From: Ruegeria arenilitoris
GTDB taxonomy: Bacteria > Pseudomonadota > Alphaproteobacteria > Rhodobacterales > Rhodobacteraceae
Direction of reading: 5' to 3'
NCBI RefSeq assembly: GCF_013031355.1
Contig: NZ_WPZO01000001.1
Coordinates: 558,001-622,000 of the forward strand
DNA length: 64,000 bases
The notes under the pieces were generated by a model. It saw only the letters and a list, made by a program, of their open reading frames with translations. It was not told where the DNA came from and made no database searches. Shown here one piece after another: positions 7,160-17,130 of this stretch (positions are counted from its first letter, which is position 1; each line of letters starts with the position of its first letter). The position numbers and the translations under genes were made by a program.

Positions 7160-9829
7160 TTATCCTCCCAATACTTGCTCTGCGGCTTTGATCGCCGCGT
7201 CGGAATTCGAGGCATCACGGCCGCCGCCCTGCGCCATGTCGGGGCGTCCGCCGCCGCCTTTGCCCCCCAGTTCGACCACTGCGGCCCGAACCAGATCAAC
7301 AGCCGAGATCTTGTCCGTCAGATCCGAGGTTACACCGGCCGCAACGGCAGCCTTGCCACCCGCATCAGCAATCAGCAGCACCGCACCCGAGCCCATTCGG
7401 CTTTTGTGTTCGTCGATCAACGCGGGCAGGTCTTTGCCCGAAACACCACTCAGCGCCTGCGCCAGGAAGGGTACTCCGTTAACGTCGCGGGCCTCGGCAC
7501 CGCCCTGCCCCGAGCCGCCAGCCATTGCCAGATCACGGCGCAGCTGAGCAACTTCGTTTTGCAGGGCCTTGCGCTCATCCAACAGTGACTTTACCCGGCT
7601 GACCACATCATCAGGCTGCGCCTTCAATTCGGCCGAAATCTTCCCAAGCCGTTGATCTTGTGCCGAAAGATGGCGGAAAGCCTCATCCCCGGTCAGCGCT
7701 TCGATCCGGCGTACGCCCGCACTGCTGGCGCTGTCACCCAGCACGACAAAGGTGCCGATATCCCCGGTTTGACGCACATGGGTCCCACCGCACAGTTCGA
7801 TCGACCAAGTGTCGCCGTCATGTCCCTTACCGGTCGGGGCCTTACCCATCGAGACAACACGAACCTCGTCGCCGTATTTCTCACCGAACAGCGCCTGAGC
7901 ACCCAGTTCACGCGCATCGTCCGGCGTCATGATCCGGGTCTCAACGGACGAGTTCTGGCGGATGAAGTCATTCACTTCGCGCTCGACCTTCTGGATTTCC
8001 TCGGCGCTCAACGCCTTGGAGTGGCTGAAGTCGAACCGCAGCCGATCCGATGCGTTCAGCGACCCGCGCTGCGCAACATGATCACCCAGCGTTTCACGCA
8101 GCGCCTCATGCAGCAGGTGCGTGGCCGAGTGGTTGGCCCGGATCGCCGTGCGGCGCGCGTGATCGACCGCAAGCTCAACCGAGTCGCCAGTTGACAACGT
8201 GCCTTGGCTGACCGTCACCCGATGGGCATAGACCTTGCCTTCGGCATACTTGCGCGTGTCTTCAACCTGCGCCACATCCTGCATGTTCTCGAGACGCCGG
8301 ATTTCACCGGTATCACCAACCTGACCACCGGCTTCGCCATAGAAAGGCGTCTGATTGACGACAACCCAGCCGGTGCCACCCTGTTCGATCTTGTCGACCA
8401 GTGCACCGTCAACAACCAGCGCGGCCACCTGACCTTCGGCTTTCTCGGTATCGTAGCCAAGGAAATCCGTGGCCCCAGCCTGATCCAGAACGTCAAACCA
8501 AATGGCCTGATCCGCGGCTTCGCCCGACCCCGCCCATGCGGCGCGCGCCTTGGCTTTTTGTTCGGCCATGGCGGCATCGAAACCGTCCGTATCTACAGTC
8601 AGGCCTTTTTCGCGCAGCGCATCCTGCGTCAAGTCCAGCGGGAAACCGTAAGTGTCATACAGCTTGAACGCCGCATCACCAGAAAGAGCCGCACCTTCGG
8701 ACAGGCTCGCAACTTCGTCATCTAGCAACTTAAGGCCGCGATCCAAGGTTTGCTTGAAACGTGTTTCTTCCAGCAACAGCGTCTCTTCGATCAACGGCTG
8801 CGCCTGGCCCAATTCGGAATACTGCGCGCCCATCAGTTGCACCAGCGTCGGAACCAGACGATGCATGACTGGATCTTTCGCCCCCAACAGATGCGCGTGT
8901 CGCATAGCCCGCCGCATGATCCGGCGTAGCACGTATCCGCGGCCGTCATTGCTGGGCATTACCCCGTCCGCAATCAGGAACGAGGTCGAACGCAGGTGGT
9001 CTGCGATGACGCGGTGATGGACGTTCTGGTCCCCATAAGAATCAACCCCGGTCGCCTCCGCAGATGCCTCGATCAGCGTCTTGAACAGATCGGTGTCATA
9101 GTTGTCATGGCTGCCCTGCAGCAGCGCACCGATCCGCTCCAGCCCCATGCCAGTGTCGATCGACTGCATGTCGAGTTCGACCATCGAGCCATCTTCGAAC
9201 TGCTCGTTCTGCATGAAAACGATGTTCCAGATTTCGATGAACCGGTCGCCATCTTCCTCGGCCGAACCCGGAGGGCCACCCCAGATGTGATCGCCGTGGT
9301 CATAGAAAATCTCGGTGCACGGCCCGCACGGGCCAGTCGGTCCCATCTGCCAGAAATTGTCATTGGTGGCGATGCGGATAATCCGGTCTTCCGGGACACC
9401 GACCTTTTTCCAGATCTCAAACGCCTCGTCATCGGTGTGATACACCGTCGTCAACAGGCGGCTCTTGTCGATGCCGAACTCTTTGGTGATCAGTTCCCAC
9501 GCAAACGGGATCGCGTCTTGCTTGAAGTAGTTTCCGAACGAGAAATTCCCCAGCATCTCAAAGAACGTATGATGCCGTGCGGTGTATCCGACATTGTCCA
9601 GATCGTTGTGCTTACCTCCGGCGCGCACACATTTCTGCGCCGTGGTCGCACGCTGATAATCGCGGGTTTCCACTCCGGTAAACAAGTTTTTGAACTGCAC
9701 CATGCCCGAGTTTACGAACATCAGCGTCGGGTCATTGCGCGGGACCAGAGGGCTGGACGCCACCACCTCATGCCCCTGTTTGGCAAAGTAGTTCAGAAAG
9801 GTCGATCGGATATCGTTCAGCGTGGGCAT
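7160..9829 (-). CDS. alaS: alanyl-tRNA synthetase
   Basis: 889 aa (family about 875). The N-terminal class II catalytic core starts with the typical [19 protein letters not shown] and [19 protein letters not shown]. The editing domain has the zinc-site HSATHLL and CGGTHV motifs, and a C-terminal coiled-coil plus C-Ala region ([22 protein letters not shown]) rich in glycine follows. It charges tRNA-Ala and edits Ser/Gly mischarging. It is the first gene of a two-gene operon with the DUF1330 gene. Confidence 0.98.
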   Translation of the reverse strand: MPTLNDIRSTFLNYFAKQGHEVVASSPLVPRNDPTLMFVNSGMVQFKNLFTGVETRDYQRATTAQKCVRAGGKHNDLDNVGYTARHHTFFEMLGNFSFGNYFKQDAIPFAWELITKEFGIDKSRLLTTVYHTDDEAFEIWKKVGVPEDRIIRIATNDNFWQMGPTGPCGPCTEIFYDHGDHIWGGPPGSAEEDGDRFIEIWNIVFMQNEQFEDGSMVELDMQSIDTGMGLERIGALLQGSHDNYDTDLFKTLIEASAEATGVDSYGDQNVHHRVIADHLRSTSFLIADGVMPSNDGRGYVLRRIMRRAMRHAHLLGAKDPVMHRLVPTLVQLMGAQYSELGQAQPLIEETLLLEETRFKQTLDRGLKLLDDEVASLSEGAALSGDAAFKLYDTYGFPLDLTQDALREKGLTVDTDGFDAAMAEQKAKARAAWAGSGEAADQAIWFDVLDQAGATDFLGYDTEKAEGQVAALVVDGALVDKIEQGGTGWVVVNQTPFYGEAGGQVGDTGEIRRLENMQDVAQVEDTRKYAEGKVYAHRVTVSQGTLSTGDSVELAVDHARRTAIRANHSATHLLHEALRETLGDHVAQRGSLNASDRLRFDFSHSKALSAEEIQKVEREVNDFIRQNSSVETRIMTPDDARELGAQALFGEKYGDEVRVVSMGKAPTGKGHDGDTWSIELCGGTHVRQTGDIGTFVVLGDSASSAGVRRIEALTGDEAFRHLSAQDQRLGKISAELKAQPDDVVSRVKSLLDERKALQNEVAQLRRDLAMAGGSGQGGAEARDVNGVPFLAQALSGVSGKDLPALIDEHKSRMGSGAVLLIADAGGKAAVAAGVTSDLTDKISAVDLVRAAVVELGGKGGGGRPDMAQGGGRDASNSDAAIKAAEQVLGG

Positions 9830-9920
9830 AAGCTTCTCTCAGCGCGCAATCATATTGTGTTGAAACGGGTTTATCGCCGTCCCTGCGGATAGTCCACAGC
9901 ATTGGAGGCGCCGAACGAAA

Positions 9921-9945
9921 CAAGGCGGCCCGCTGGACCGCCTTG
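9921..9945 (-). terminator. intrinsic terminator of recA
   Basis: On the minus strand, an 11-bp stem CAAGGCGGTCC / GGGCCGCCTTG (one G-U pair) with loop AGC, followed by TTTCGTT. It lies 23 nt after the recA stop. Confidence 0.75.
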
Positions 9946-9967
9946 CTGTCGTAATTCTCAGTACCCG

Positions 9968-11035
9968 TTAGGCTTCGAGGATATCGTCATCCTCGGCAGC
10001 ACCCGGTGGCATGTCGAACTCCAGACCGTGCGCGGCACGAATCTTGTCTTCGATCTCAAGCGCAGCACGACTGTTGTCACGCAGGTACTGCTTGGCATTC
10101 TCACGCCCCTGCCCGATCCGCTCGTCACCATAGCTGAACCACGAGCCCGACTTCTCGACCACACCGGCCTTGACGCCTAGATCCAGCAACTCACCCATTT
10201 TGCTGATGCCTTCGCCATACATGATGTCGAACTCCACCTGCTTGAACGGCGGTGCCACCTTGTTCTTGACGACCTTTACGCGAGTCTGGTTACCGACCAC
10301 CTCGTCCCGGTCCTTAATCGCGCCAATACGGCGAATATCCAGACGGACCGAGCTGTAGAATTTCAGCGCGTTACCACCGGTCGTGGTTTCCGGGCTGCCG
10401 AACATCACCCCGATTTTCATCCGAATCTGGTTGATGAAGATAACCATGCAGTTCGAACGGCTGATCGAGCCGGTCAGTTTGCGCATTGCCTGGCTCATCA
10501 GACGGGCTTGCACACCGACATTGCTGTCGCCCATGTCGCCTTCCAACTCGGATTTCGGCGTCAGCGCCGCCACCGAGTCGACCACGACCATGTTCACCGC
10601 ACCCGACCGCACCAGCGTATCGGTGATCTCCAATGCCTGTTCGCCGGTGTCGGGCTGCGAGATCAGCAACTCATCCAGATCAACGCCCAGCTTGCGGGCA
10701 TATTGCGGGTCCAGCGCATGTTCCGCGTCGACGAATGCGCAAACACCACCGCGTTTCTGCTGTTCTGCAATACAATGCAGAGTCAGTGTGGTTTTTCCCG
10801 AGCTTTCCGGGCCGTAAATCTCAACAATCCGGCCCATCGGCAGGCCGCCGATCCCCAGCGCGATATCCAGCCCCAGTGAGCCGGTCGAGCTCGCATCGAT
10901 GTCCTGCTTGGCGTCCTCGCCCAGCTTCATGATCGAGCCCTTGCCGAACTGCCGTTCGATCTGCGCCAATGCGCTGTCGAGCGCCTTTTGCTTGTCTGCG
11001 TTTTTCTTGTCGCTCATCGTCAGAAGATCCGCCAT
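9968..11035 (-). CDS. recA: recombinase RecA
   Basis: 355 aa from [12 protein letters not shown] (ATG at 11035; ATG at 11017 is an alternative). It has Walker [10 protein letters not shown], the MAW and loop regions ([19 protein letters not shown]), and an acidic C-terminus ([13 protein letters not shown]). It forms filaments on ssDNA, drives homologous recombination and triggers LexA self-cleavage. SOS control is visible in the promoter. It is monocistronic. Confidence 0.98.
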   Translation of the reverse strand: MADLLTMSDKKNADKQKALDSALAQIERQFGKGSIMKLGEDAKQDIDASSTGSLGLDIALGIGGLPMGRIVEIYGPESSGKTTLTLHCIAEQQKRGGVCAFVDAEHALDPQYARKLGVDLDELLISQPDTGEQALEITDTLVRSGAVNMVVVDSVAALTPKSELEGDMGDSNVGVQARLMSQAMRKLTGSISRSNCMVIFINQIRMKIGVMFGSPETTTGGNALKFYSSVRLDIRRIGAIKDRDEVVGNQTRVKVVKNKVAPPFKQVEFDIMYGEGISKMGELLDLGVKAGVVEKSGSWFSYGDERIGQGRENAKQYLRDNSRAALEIEDKIRAAHGLEFDMPPGAAEDDDILEA

Positions 11036-11090
11036 TGTCCTGTCGCCTTCCCTTTTGTCACACCCTTGAACGGGCGGCAATCGCTGCTTT

Positions 11091-11105
11091 GTTCGCCTCT
11101 TGTTC
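11091..11105 (-). promoter_or_regulatory. LexA SOS box in the recA promoter
   Basis: GTTC-GCCTCTT-GTTC, an exact match to the alphaproteobacterial direct-repeat SOS box GTTC-N7-GTTC. It lies immediately downstream of a minus-strand promoter with -35 TTGAAA (11129-11134) and -10 CATAAG (11106-11111) at 17-nt spacing. It would cover the transcription start. Confidence 0.85.
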
Positions 11106-11112
11106 CTTATGA

Positions 11113-11127
11113 GACCAAAAAGAGAAC
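11113..11127 (-). promoter_or_regulatory. imperfect second SOS box in the recA promoter spacer
   Basis: On the minus strand GTTC-TCTTTTT-GGTC, one base off GTTC-N7-GTTC, lying exactly between the -35 and -10 elements. With the perfect box it could form a double LexA operator. Confidence 0.4.
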
Positions 11128-11227
11128 ATTTCAACTAAAACTTACGAGACTTACTGTTCAGCAATTGTGTTAAAGAGTCGTTTACGCCAATCTGGGACAG
11201 CAATAAAGATTGGCAAAGGGCGACTAA

Positions 11228-11821
11228 ATGCTTGTTTTCTATAAGGAACGCCTTGCGTTTCTGGCCGTTCCAAAAACAGGCAGCACGGCCTATCACACCG
11301 CCCTGCGCGACCGCGCCGACTTTGTCGTGACCGGTCCACCAGATTTGAAACACGCCCCCGTGCGGCGCTATGACCGCTTTTTTCAGAACATCTTTCGGAA
11401 AATGTACGATACCGAGATGGAGATCATGGCGGTCGTGCGCGAACCGATCGATTGGTTGGGCAGCTGGTACAAGTTCCGTAGCCGAGATGATCGGATTGGG
11501 CATCCGCATTCCACCCGTGATCTGAGCTTTGATGACTTCGTGCAAGCCTACATGCAAAGCCCCCGCCCTGAATTTGCTGATGTCGGCAGCCAAAGCCAGT
11601 TCTTCCGCACCCGGAGCAACGGTTTTGGCGCCAGCCACATCTTTAAGTATGAGAACCAGGATCAGATCCTGGATTTTCTACAGGATAGGCTAAACATGCA
11701 GATCGACCTGAAACAGGAAAACGTCTCACCCCATCGCGAGTTGATCCTGACGCCCGAGACGGAACGCAAGTTCCGTAAACGGCACGCCGCCGAGTTTGCC
11801 TGTCATGATTCTGCGCTTTAG
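11228..11821 (+). CDS. sulfotransferase-family protein
   Basis: 197 aa. The N-terminal LAFLAVPKTGSTAYH matches the 5'-phosphosulfate-binding loop of PAPS-dependent sulfotransferases. VVREPIDWLGSWYKF matches the 3'-phosphate-binding segment with Arg and Ser. There is no signal peptide, so it is cytoplasmic. The family is short and divergent in roseobacters, and the acceptor substrate is unknown. It sits alone, divergent from recA. Its TAG stop shares TTAG with the opposing cckA stop (11818-11821). Confidence 0.75.
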   Translation: MLVFYKERLAFLAVPKTGSTAYHTALRDRADFVVTGPPDLKHAPVRRYDRFFQNIFRKMYDTEMEIMAVVREPIDWLGSWYKFRSRDDRIGHPHSTRDLSFDDFVQAYMQSPRPEFADVGSQSQFFRTRSNGFGASHIFKYENQDQILDFLQDRLNMQIDLKQENVSPHRELILTPETERKFRKRHAAEFACHDSAL

Positions 11822-14109
11822 TTGATCTGCTGAAACACCGCCTCGGTCAGTTGGTTCAGCGAGAACGGCTTGGGCAGGAAGGTGGAATTCGCAATCTCGG
11901 GACCGGAATCTCCGAACGCACCCTCGGTATAGCCGGACATGAAGATCACCCGTGTGTCCGGACGCGTCTCCATCGCTTTGCGAACCCAGGTCGGCCCGTC
12001 CATGCCGGGCATGACCACATCGGTGACAAAGACATCGACATTCAGCGCACCGTCTTCCAGCAGGCGCAGCGCCTCTTCCGCCGACTCGGCTTCGAGCACG
12101 GTATAGCCTTTCAACCGCAGCGCACGTGTCGCGAAGGCGCGAACCGGCGCCTCGTCTTCGACCAACAGAACAACCCCTTCGCCCTGACGCGCGGTTTGCG
12201 TATCGGCGGCGGGTATCGCGTCGGGTTGGGCTTCTGGCGTGGCGACTGAGACAGGCAAGTAGACGATGAATTCCGTCCCGTGCCCTTGAAGGCTGTCGAC
12301 AAAAATGAACCCGCCCGTCTGTTTGACGATGCCATACACCGTCGACAAACCCAGACCGGTGCCTTCCCCGGTGCGTTTGGTGGTATAAAACGGTTCGAAC
12401 ACCTTCTGCAGCTTGTCCGCAGGAATTCCGACGCCGCTGTCGATCACCTTGACGGTGACATATTCGCCCGGCTGCACCGTCGCCCGGTCGCGCGCGAAGG
12501 GCTCGTTCAACACTACAACCTCGGTCTCGATCCGCACTTCGCCGCCATCGGGCATGGCATCACGCGCATTCACAACGAGGTTCATAAGCACCTGCTCAAG
12601 CTGCCGTTTGTCAGCCCGCACCGGTTTGAGAACCGGATCGTGGCTGAGGATCAGGCGGACTTTCTCGCCCACCAGCCGGTTTAGCAGGTGAATCAGATCC
12701 GAGATCGTATCCCGCAGATCCAGCACCTCGGGCTGCAGCGTCTGTTTCCGCGAGAACGCCAACAACTGACTGACCAGAGCAGCGGCACGGTTGGCGTTCT
12801 GGTTGATCTGTACGAGGTCCCCATAGTTCGGGTCATTCTGGTCATGCCGCAACAGCAGCAGATCGCAATGCCCCGATATGGCCGTCAGCAGGTTGTTGAA
12901 GTCATGGGCAACACCGCCGGCCAGTTGCCCGACTGCCTGCATTTTTTGCCCCTGCACGAACTGCGCTTCTAGCGTCTTAAGCTCAGTGGCGTCGTTCAGT
13001 ACGGCAATCAGTTGAACCTGCCCATCATTCACCACGCGGTTCAGCGTGACCTGAACGAACACCTCTTTGTCCTGTCGGGTCAGGCGCAGGAACTCGGACC
13101 GCATTGCCGGTTCCTGGGCGGCCGTTCGTGCCAACCAGTCCAATACCGGATAGCCAAGCCCGTGCATGATTTGGTCCGCATTGGTTTCGCCGGGCGCGAT
13201 TTCCCCGATCAACTTCACGGCCAGTCGGTTAGCCTCCAAAATCCGCCCATCGGGTGCAAGGCGCACGATCGGAACCGGCAAATCAGCAAAGGACGTCCCA
13301 CTGTTGGCCTGCCCCGCCGCCTCTGTCGGCAGTACGAGCAAGTCGCGCCCGGTGCCGGACCGGTTAAGTTCGCACACGGCGGCAGAGACGGTTCCATTTG
13401 CCGTCTGAACCTGCACGATGTCGCCCTGCTGGCCCGGGTCGGCAGAAAGGACCTGTTGAAGCCTGTCCGGCCTGTGCCCCAGCAAATGAGCTGCCGCAAC
13501 ATTGACCCGCAGCAACGTGCCGTTGCGACCTTCGGTCAGAACCGGAACAGAGACCTCATCCCACTGTCCCGGAGTGTCCAGATGAAAGCGCCAGCAAAAC
13601 TGGCCATTACCAACATCGAACACCGAAACCGGGACGGTCGATCCGACGGTCACGATGTCTTCGCGCGCTTTGCCGAAAATCTCGGCCTTCGACTGAAGAC
13701 GCAGTAGTACCGCCGCCGGATTCGCAAACATGGACTTCAGGCAATGTTCCAATCGCACGCCCGGAAAGGCCTGAAACTTGTTTCGCGCCTCTGAATTGGC
13801 CGCCAGAATATCACCCTGAGCGTTTGCGATCATGCAGGGAAACAAATCCTGCTCGGCGAAAACCGCCATGGTCTTCACCGCCTGCTGCGCCAGATGGTCC
13901 ACGATCTTACCGCGAAGCACCACCAGGAAACTCGCCGCCAGCAGCGATACACCCGCGACGACAAAACCGGTGTGCCAAAGCTGCGGCACAAGCCCCACAA
14001 CGGGTGCAAGGCCCAGCAGTGCGCCGATGAAGACCAATGGGGCCAGTCGCAATCCGGACGGGGCGTTTTGAAAGGACGGATCAGAGAAAGCTTCCGTTGT
14101 ATCAGTCAT
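11818..14109 (-). CDS. cckA: hybrid sensor histidine kinase CckA
   Basis: 763 aa from the ATG at 14109 (a TTG two codons earlier is less likely). Two N-terminal membrane helices (about residues 22-65) precede PAS-like regions. The HisKA box AVGQLAGGVAHDFNNLL has phosphoacceptor His402. An HATPase domain (NLVVNARDAMPDGG, GTGLGL) and a C-terminal receiver with Asp697 (VTDVVMPGMDG) follow. The domain order and H-box fit CckA, which feeds ChpT and CtrA/CpdR. In Rhodobacterales that pathway controls motility, gene transfer agents and quorum-linked traits. A CtrA-type site lies upstream. Confidence 0.9.
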   Translation of the reverse strand: MTDTTEAFSDPSFQNAPSGLRLAPLVFIGALLGLAPVVGLVPQLWHTGFVVAGVSLLAASFLVVLRGKIVDHLAQQAVKTMAVFAEQDLFPCMIANAQGDILAANSEARNKFQAFPGVRLEHCLKSMFANPAAVLLRLQSKAEIFGKAREDIVTVGSTVPVSVFDVGNGQFCWRFHLDTPGQWDEVSVPVLTEGRNGTLLRVNVAAAHLLGHRPDRLQQVLSADPGQQGDIVQVQTANGTVSAAVCELNRSGTGRDLLVLPTEAAGQANSGTSFADLPVPIVRLAPDGRILEANRLAVKLIGEIAPGETNADQIMHGLGYPVLDWLARTAAQEPAMRSEFLRLTRQDKEVFVQVTLNRVVNDGQVQLIAVLNDATELKTLEAQFVQGQKMQAVGQLAGGVAHDFNNLLTAISGHCDLLLLRHDQNDPNYGDLVQINQNANRAAALVSQLLAFSRKQTLQPEVLDLRDTISDLIHLLNRLVGEKVRLILSHDPVLKPVRADKRQLEQVLMNLVVNARDAMPDGGEVRIETEVVVLNEPFARDRATVQPGEYVTVKVIDSGVGIPADKLQKVFEPFYTTKRTGEGTGLGLSTVYGIVKQTGGFIFVDSLQGHGTEFIVYLPVSVATPEAQPDAIPAADTQTARQGEGVVLLVEDEAPVRAFATRALRLKGYTVLEAESAEEALRLLEDGALNVDVFVTDVVMPGMDGPTWVRKAMETRPDTRVIFMSGYTEGAFGDSGPEIANSTFLPKPFSLNQLTEAVFQQIN

Positions 14110-14155
14110 AAACAACTCAGATCAGTGGGCTTTCACGCAGTCAGCCCAAATAAGG

Positions 14156-14170
14156 TTAATGCCCGCTTAA
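14156..14170 (-). promoter_or_regulatory. putative CtrA-binding site upstream of cckA
   Basis: TTAA-TGCCCGC-TTAA, an exact match to the alphaproteobacterial CtrA consensus TTAA-N7-TTAA, centred about 54 nt upstream of the cckA start codon. It is the only perfect instance I noticed in the intergenic regions of the window. Function is inferred. Confidence 0.6.
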
Positions 14171-14213
14171 AAGAAACCGGGAACTCTCCTTTAAGTTGCT
14201 ATGTTCTGATGCG

Positions 14214-15371
14214 CTATCGCGTCAAGTGTGATGTGAAGAAACCGTCCGTGCCGTGGGAGACAAGCCACGTTTTCCGGAAATTCTCGGACCAGTCCGGATG
14301 TGTTCGCAAGAAGCCGTCGACAACTTCGCCGTTTTCGTCGTCCAGCATCGAGCAGGTCGCGTAGGCCAGAACACCAACCGGCGCGGTCATCGGCGCCAGC
14401 TGGTCCAGAATGGAGGTCTGAATTCCCGTCAGTTCCTGCAGGCGGCTTTCGGTCAGCGCCCATTTCCCTGCCGGAGCCCGCCGCCACGACCCGCTACCGG
14501 AACACGGTGCGTCGGCGAGGATCACGTCGAAGGGGGCGTGTTGCGCGAGATACTGGGTTGCCAGAATCTCCACCCGCACACCGGCCCGGTCCGCCCGCGC
14601 CGGAAGGTCTCGCATACGGGCAGCGTTCACGTCATGGGCAAAAACTGAAACACCTGCTTGCGCGGCCAGAGCCAGAGACTTACCGCCGCCGCCCGCACAA
14701 AAGTCCAACACCCGCATACCCGGACGCAAATCCAACGCTGCGACTACCGCCTGACTGGCCGCGTCCTGAAGCTCGACCAACCCGTCCGCATAAGCTCGGC
14801 TTTGCGCGATTTTGCGTGCCCCCTCGGAGACCTCCAACGCCGTATTACAGGCCAGATGTGCAGCGGCAATGATCCCATCGGCGGCCAGCGCCGAGATTGC
14901 CGTGGAAACGTCGGCTTTGATCAGGTTGACCCGCAAATGCACCGGCGCACGGCTTTGCAGGGCTTGCGCAACCGGCACCGCCTGATCCCCTAGCGAGGAC
15001 TCGAACTTAGGCCACAGCCAATCAGGGATATCGTACTGCTCGGCCTCGGAGTTGAAATCACGTCCGACTTCGGTTTCGGCCAATACCTCGGGCGCGTGGC
15101 GGACACCCGAGAACACATCCTCCAACGGCGCGCCGGATGCACGCACGGTTCCGATCATTAAGCCACGCCCGGTCTCGGCCCCTCCGAGCGCCGCAAAGGA
15201 TCGTTTACACCGCAATGCAGTGAATACATGATCGCGGATCGCAGCCCGATCCTTGGACCCGGCAAACCGGCTGCGGCGAGCCCAGTTGGTCAGAGATTTC
15301 TCGACGGGCGCGCCCGCGAGAATCTCATCAAGGATTTCGATCGAAGCCTGAATACGTGCGGCCGGCGTCAT
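14214..15371 (-). CDS. RsmB/NOP2-family RNA (cytosine-5) methyltransferase
   Basis: 385 aa from the ATG at 15371 (GGAAG ribosome site; the longer frame to 15413 lacks one). An N-terminal NusB-like helical part (ILDEILAGAPVEKSLTNW) is followed by the SAM-binding fold: motif I VLDFCAGGGGKS, motif IV DAPCSGSGSWRR with one Cys, and motif VI YATCSMLDDENG with the catalytic Cys. This fits 16S rRNA m5C methyltransferase RsmB-type enzymes; the exact target base is not decidable. It lies directly downstream of guaB, past a terminator. Confidence 0.85.
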   Translation of the reverse strand: MTPAARIQASIEILDEILAGAPVEKSLTNWARRSRFAGSKDRAAIRDHVFTALRCKRSFAALGGAETGRGLMIGTVRASGAPLEDVFSGVRHAPEVLAETEVGRDFNSEAEQYDIPDWLWPKFESSLGDQAVPVAQALQSRAPVHLRVNLIKADVSTAISALAADGIIAAAHLACNTALEVSEGARKIAQSRAYADGLVELQDAASQAVVAALDLRPGMRVLDFCAGGGGKSLALAAQAGVSVFAHDVNAARMRDLPARADRAGVRVEILATQYLAQHAPFDVILADAPCSGSGSWRRAPAGKWALTESRLQELTGIQTSILDQLAPMTAPVGVLAYATCSMLDDENGEVVDGFLRTHPDWSENFRKTWLVSHGTDGFFTSHLTR

Positions 15372-15422
15372 GCTGTCTTCCGATGCTGGTAAAGCGGCTT
15401 TTGCCCAAGCCACAAATGCAAA

Positions 15423-15446
15423 ACGGCGCCCTACTGCGGGCGCCGT
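15423..15446 (-). terminator. intrinsic terminator of guaB
   Basis: Stem ACGGCGCCC (15423-15431), loop TACTGC, GGGCGCCGT (15438-15446). On the minus strand it is followed by TTTGCATTTG. It lies about 20 nt after the guaB stop. Confidence 0.75.
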
Positions 15447-15464
15447 GAACCTTGAAAGCCGGGG

Positions 15465-16916
<1,452 letters not shown>

Positions 16917-17130
16917 CTAACCCCATGCAAAAGCCCGTTTGGCGGTGACCCTATTACATGGATTTAACCCAAGGAAAAGCCCCAGAGCTCAACTAGTTTT
17001 CGTCTGCGGGCCAATCCCAAGAGAAAAAACGACGCAACCCGTACAAAACGTGCCGCTGAATGCCCTTTCCCTTTGCGCGCAAACTCATATCTTGCCCGGC
17101 ATACGCGCGAATACAAAAGGCAGGCCAGAT

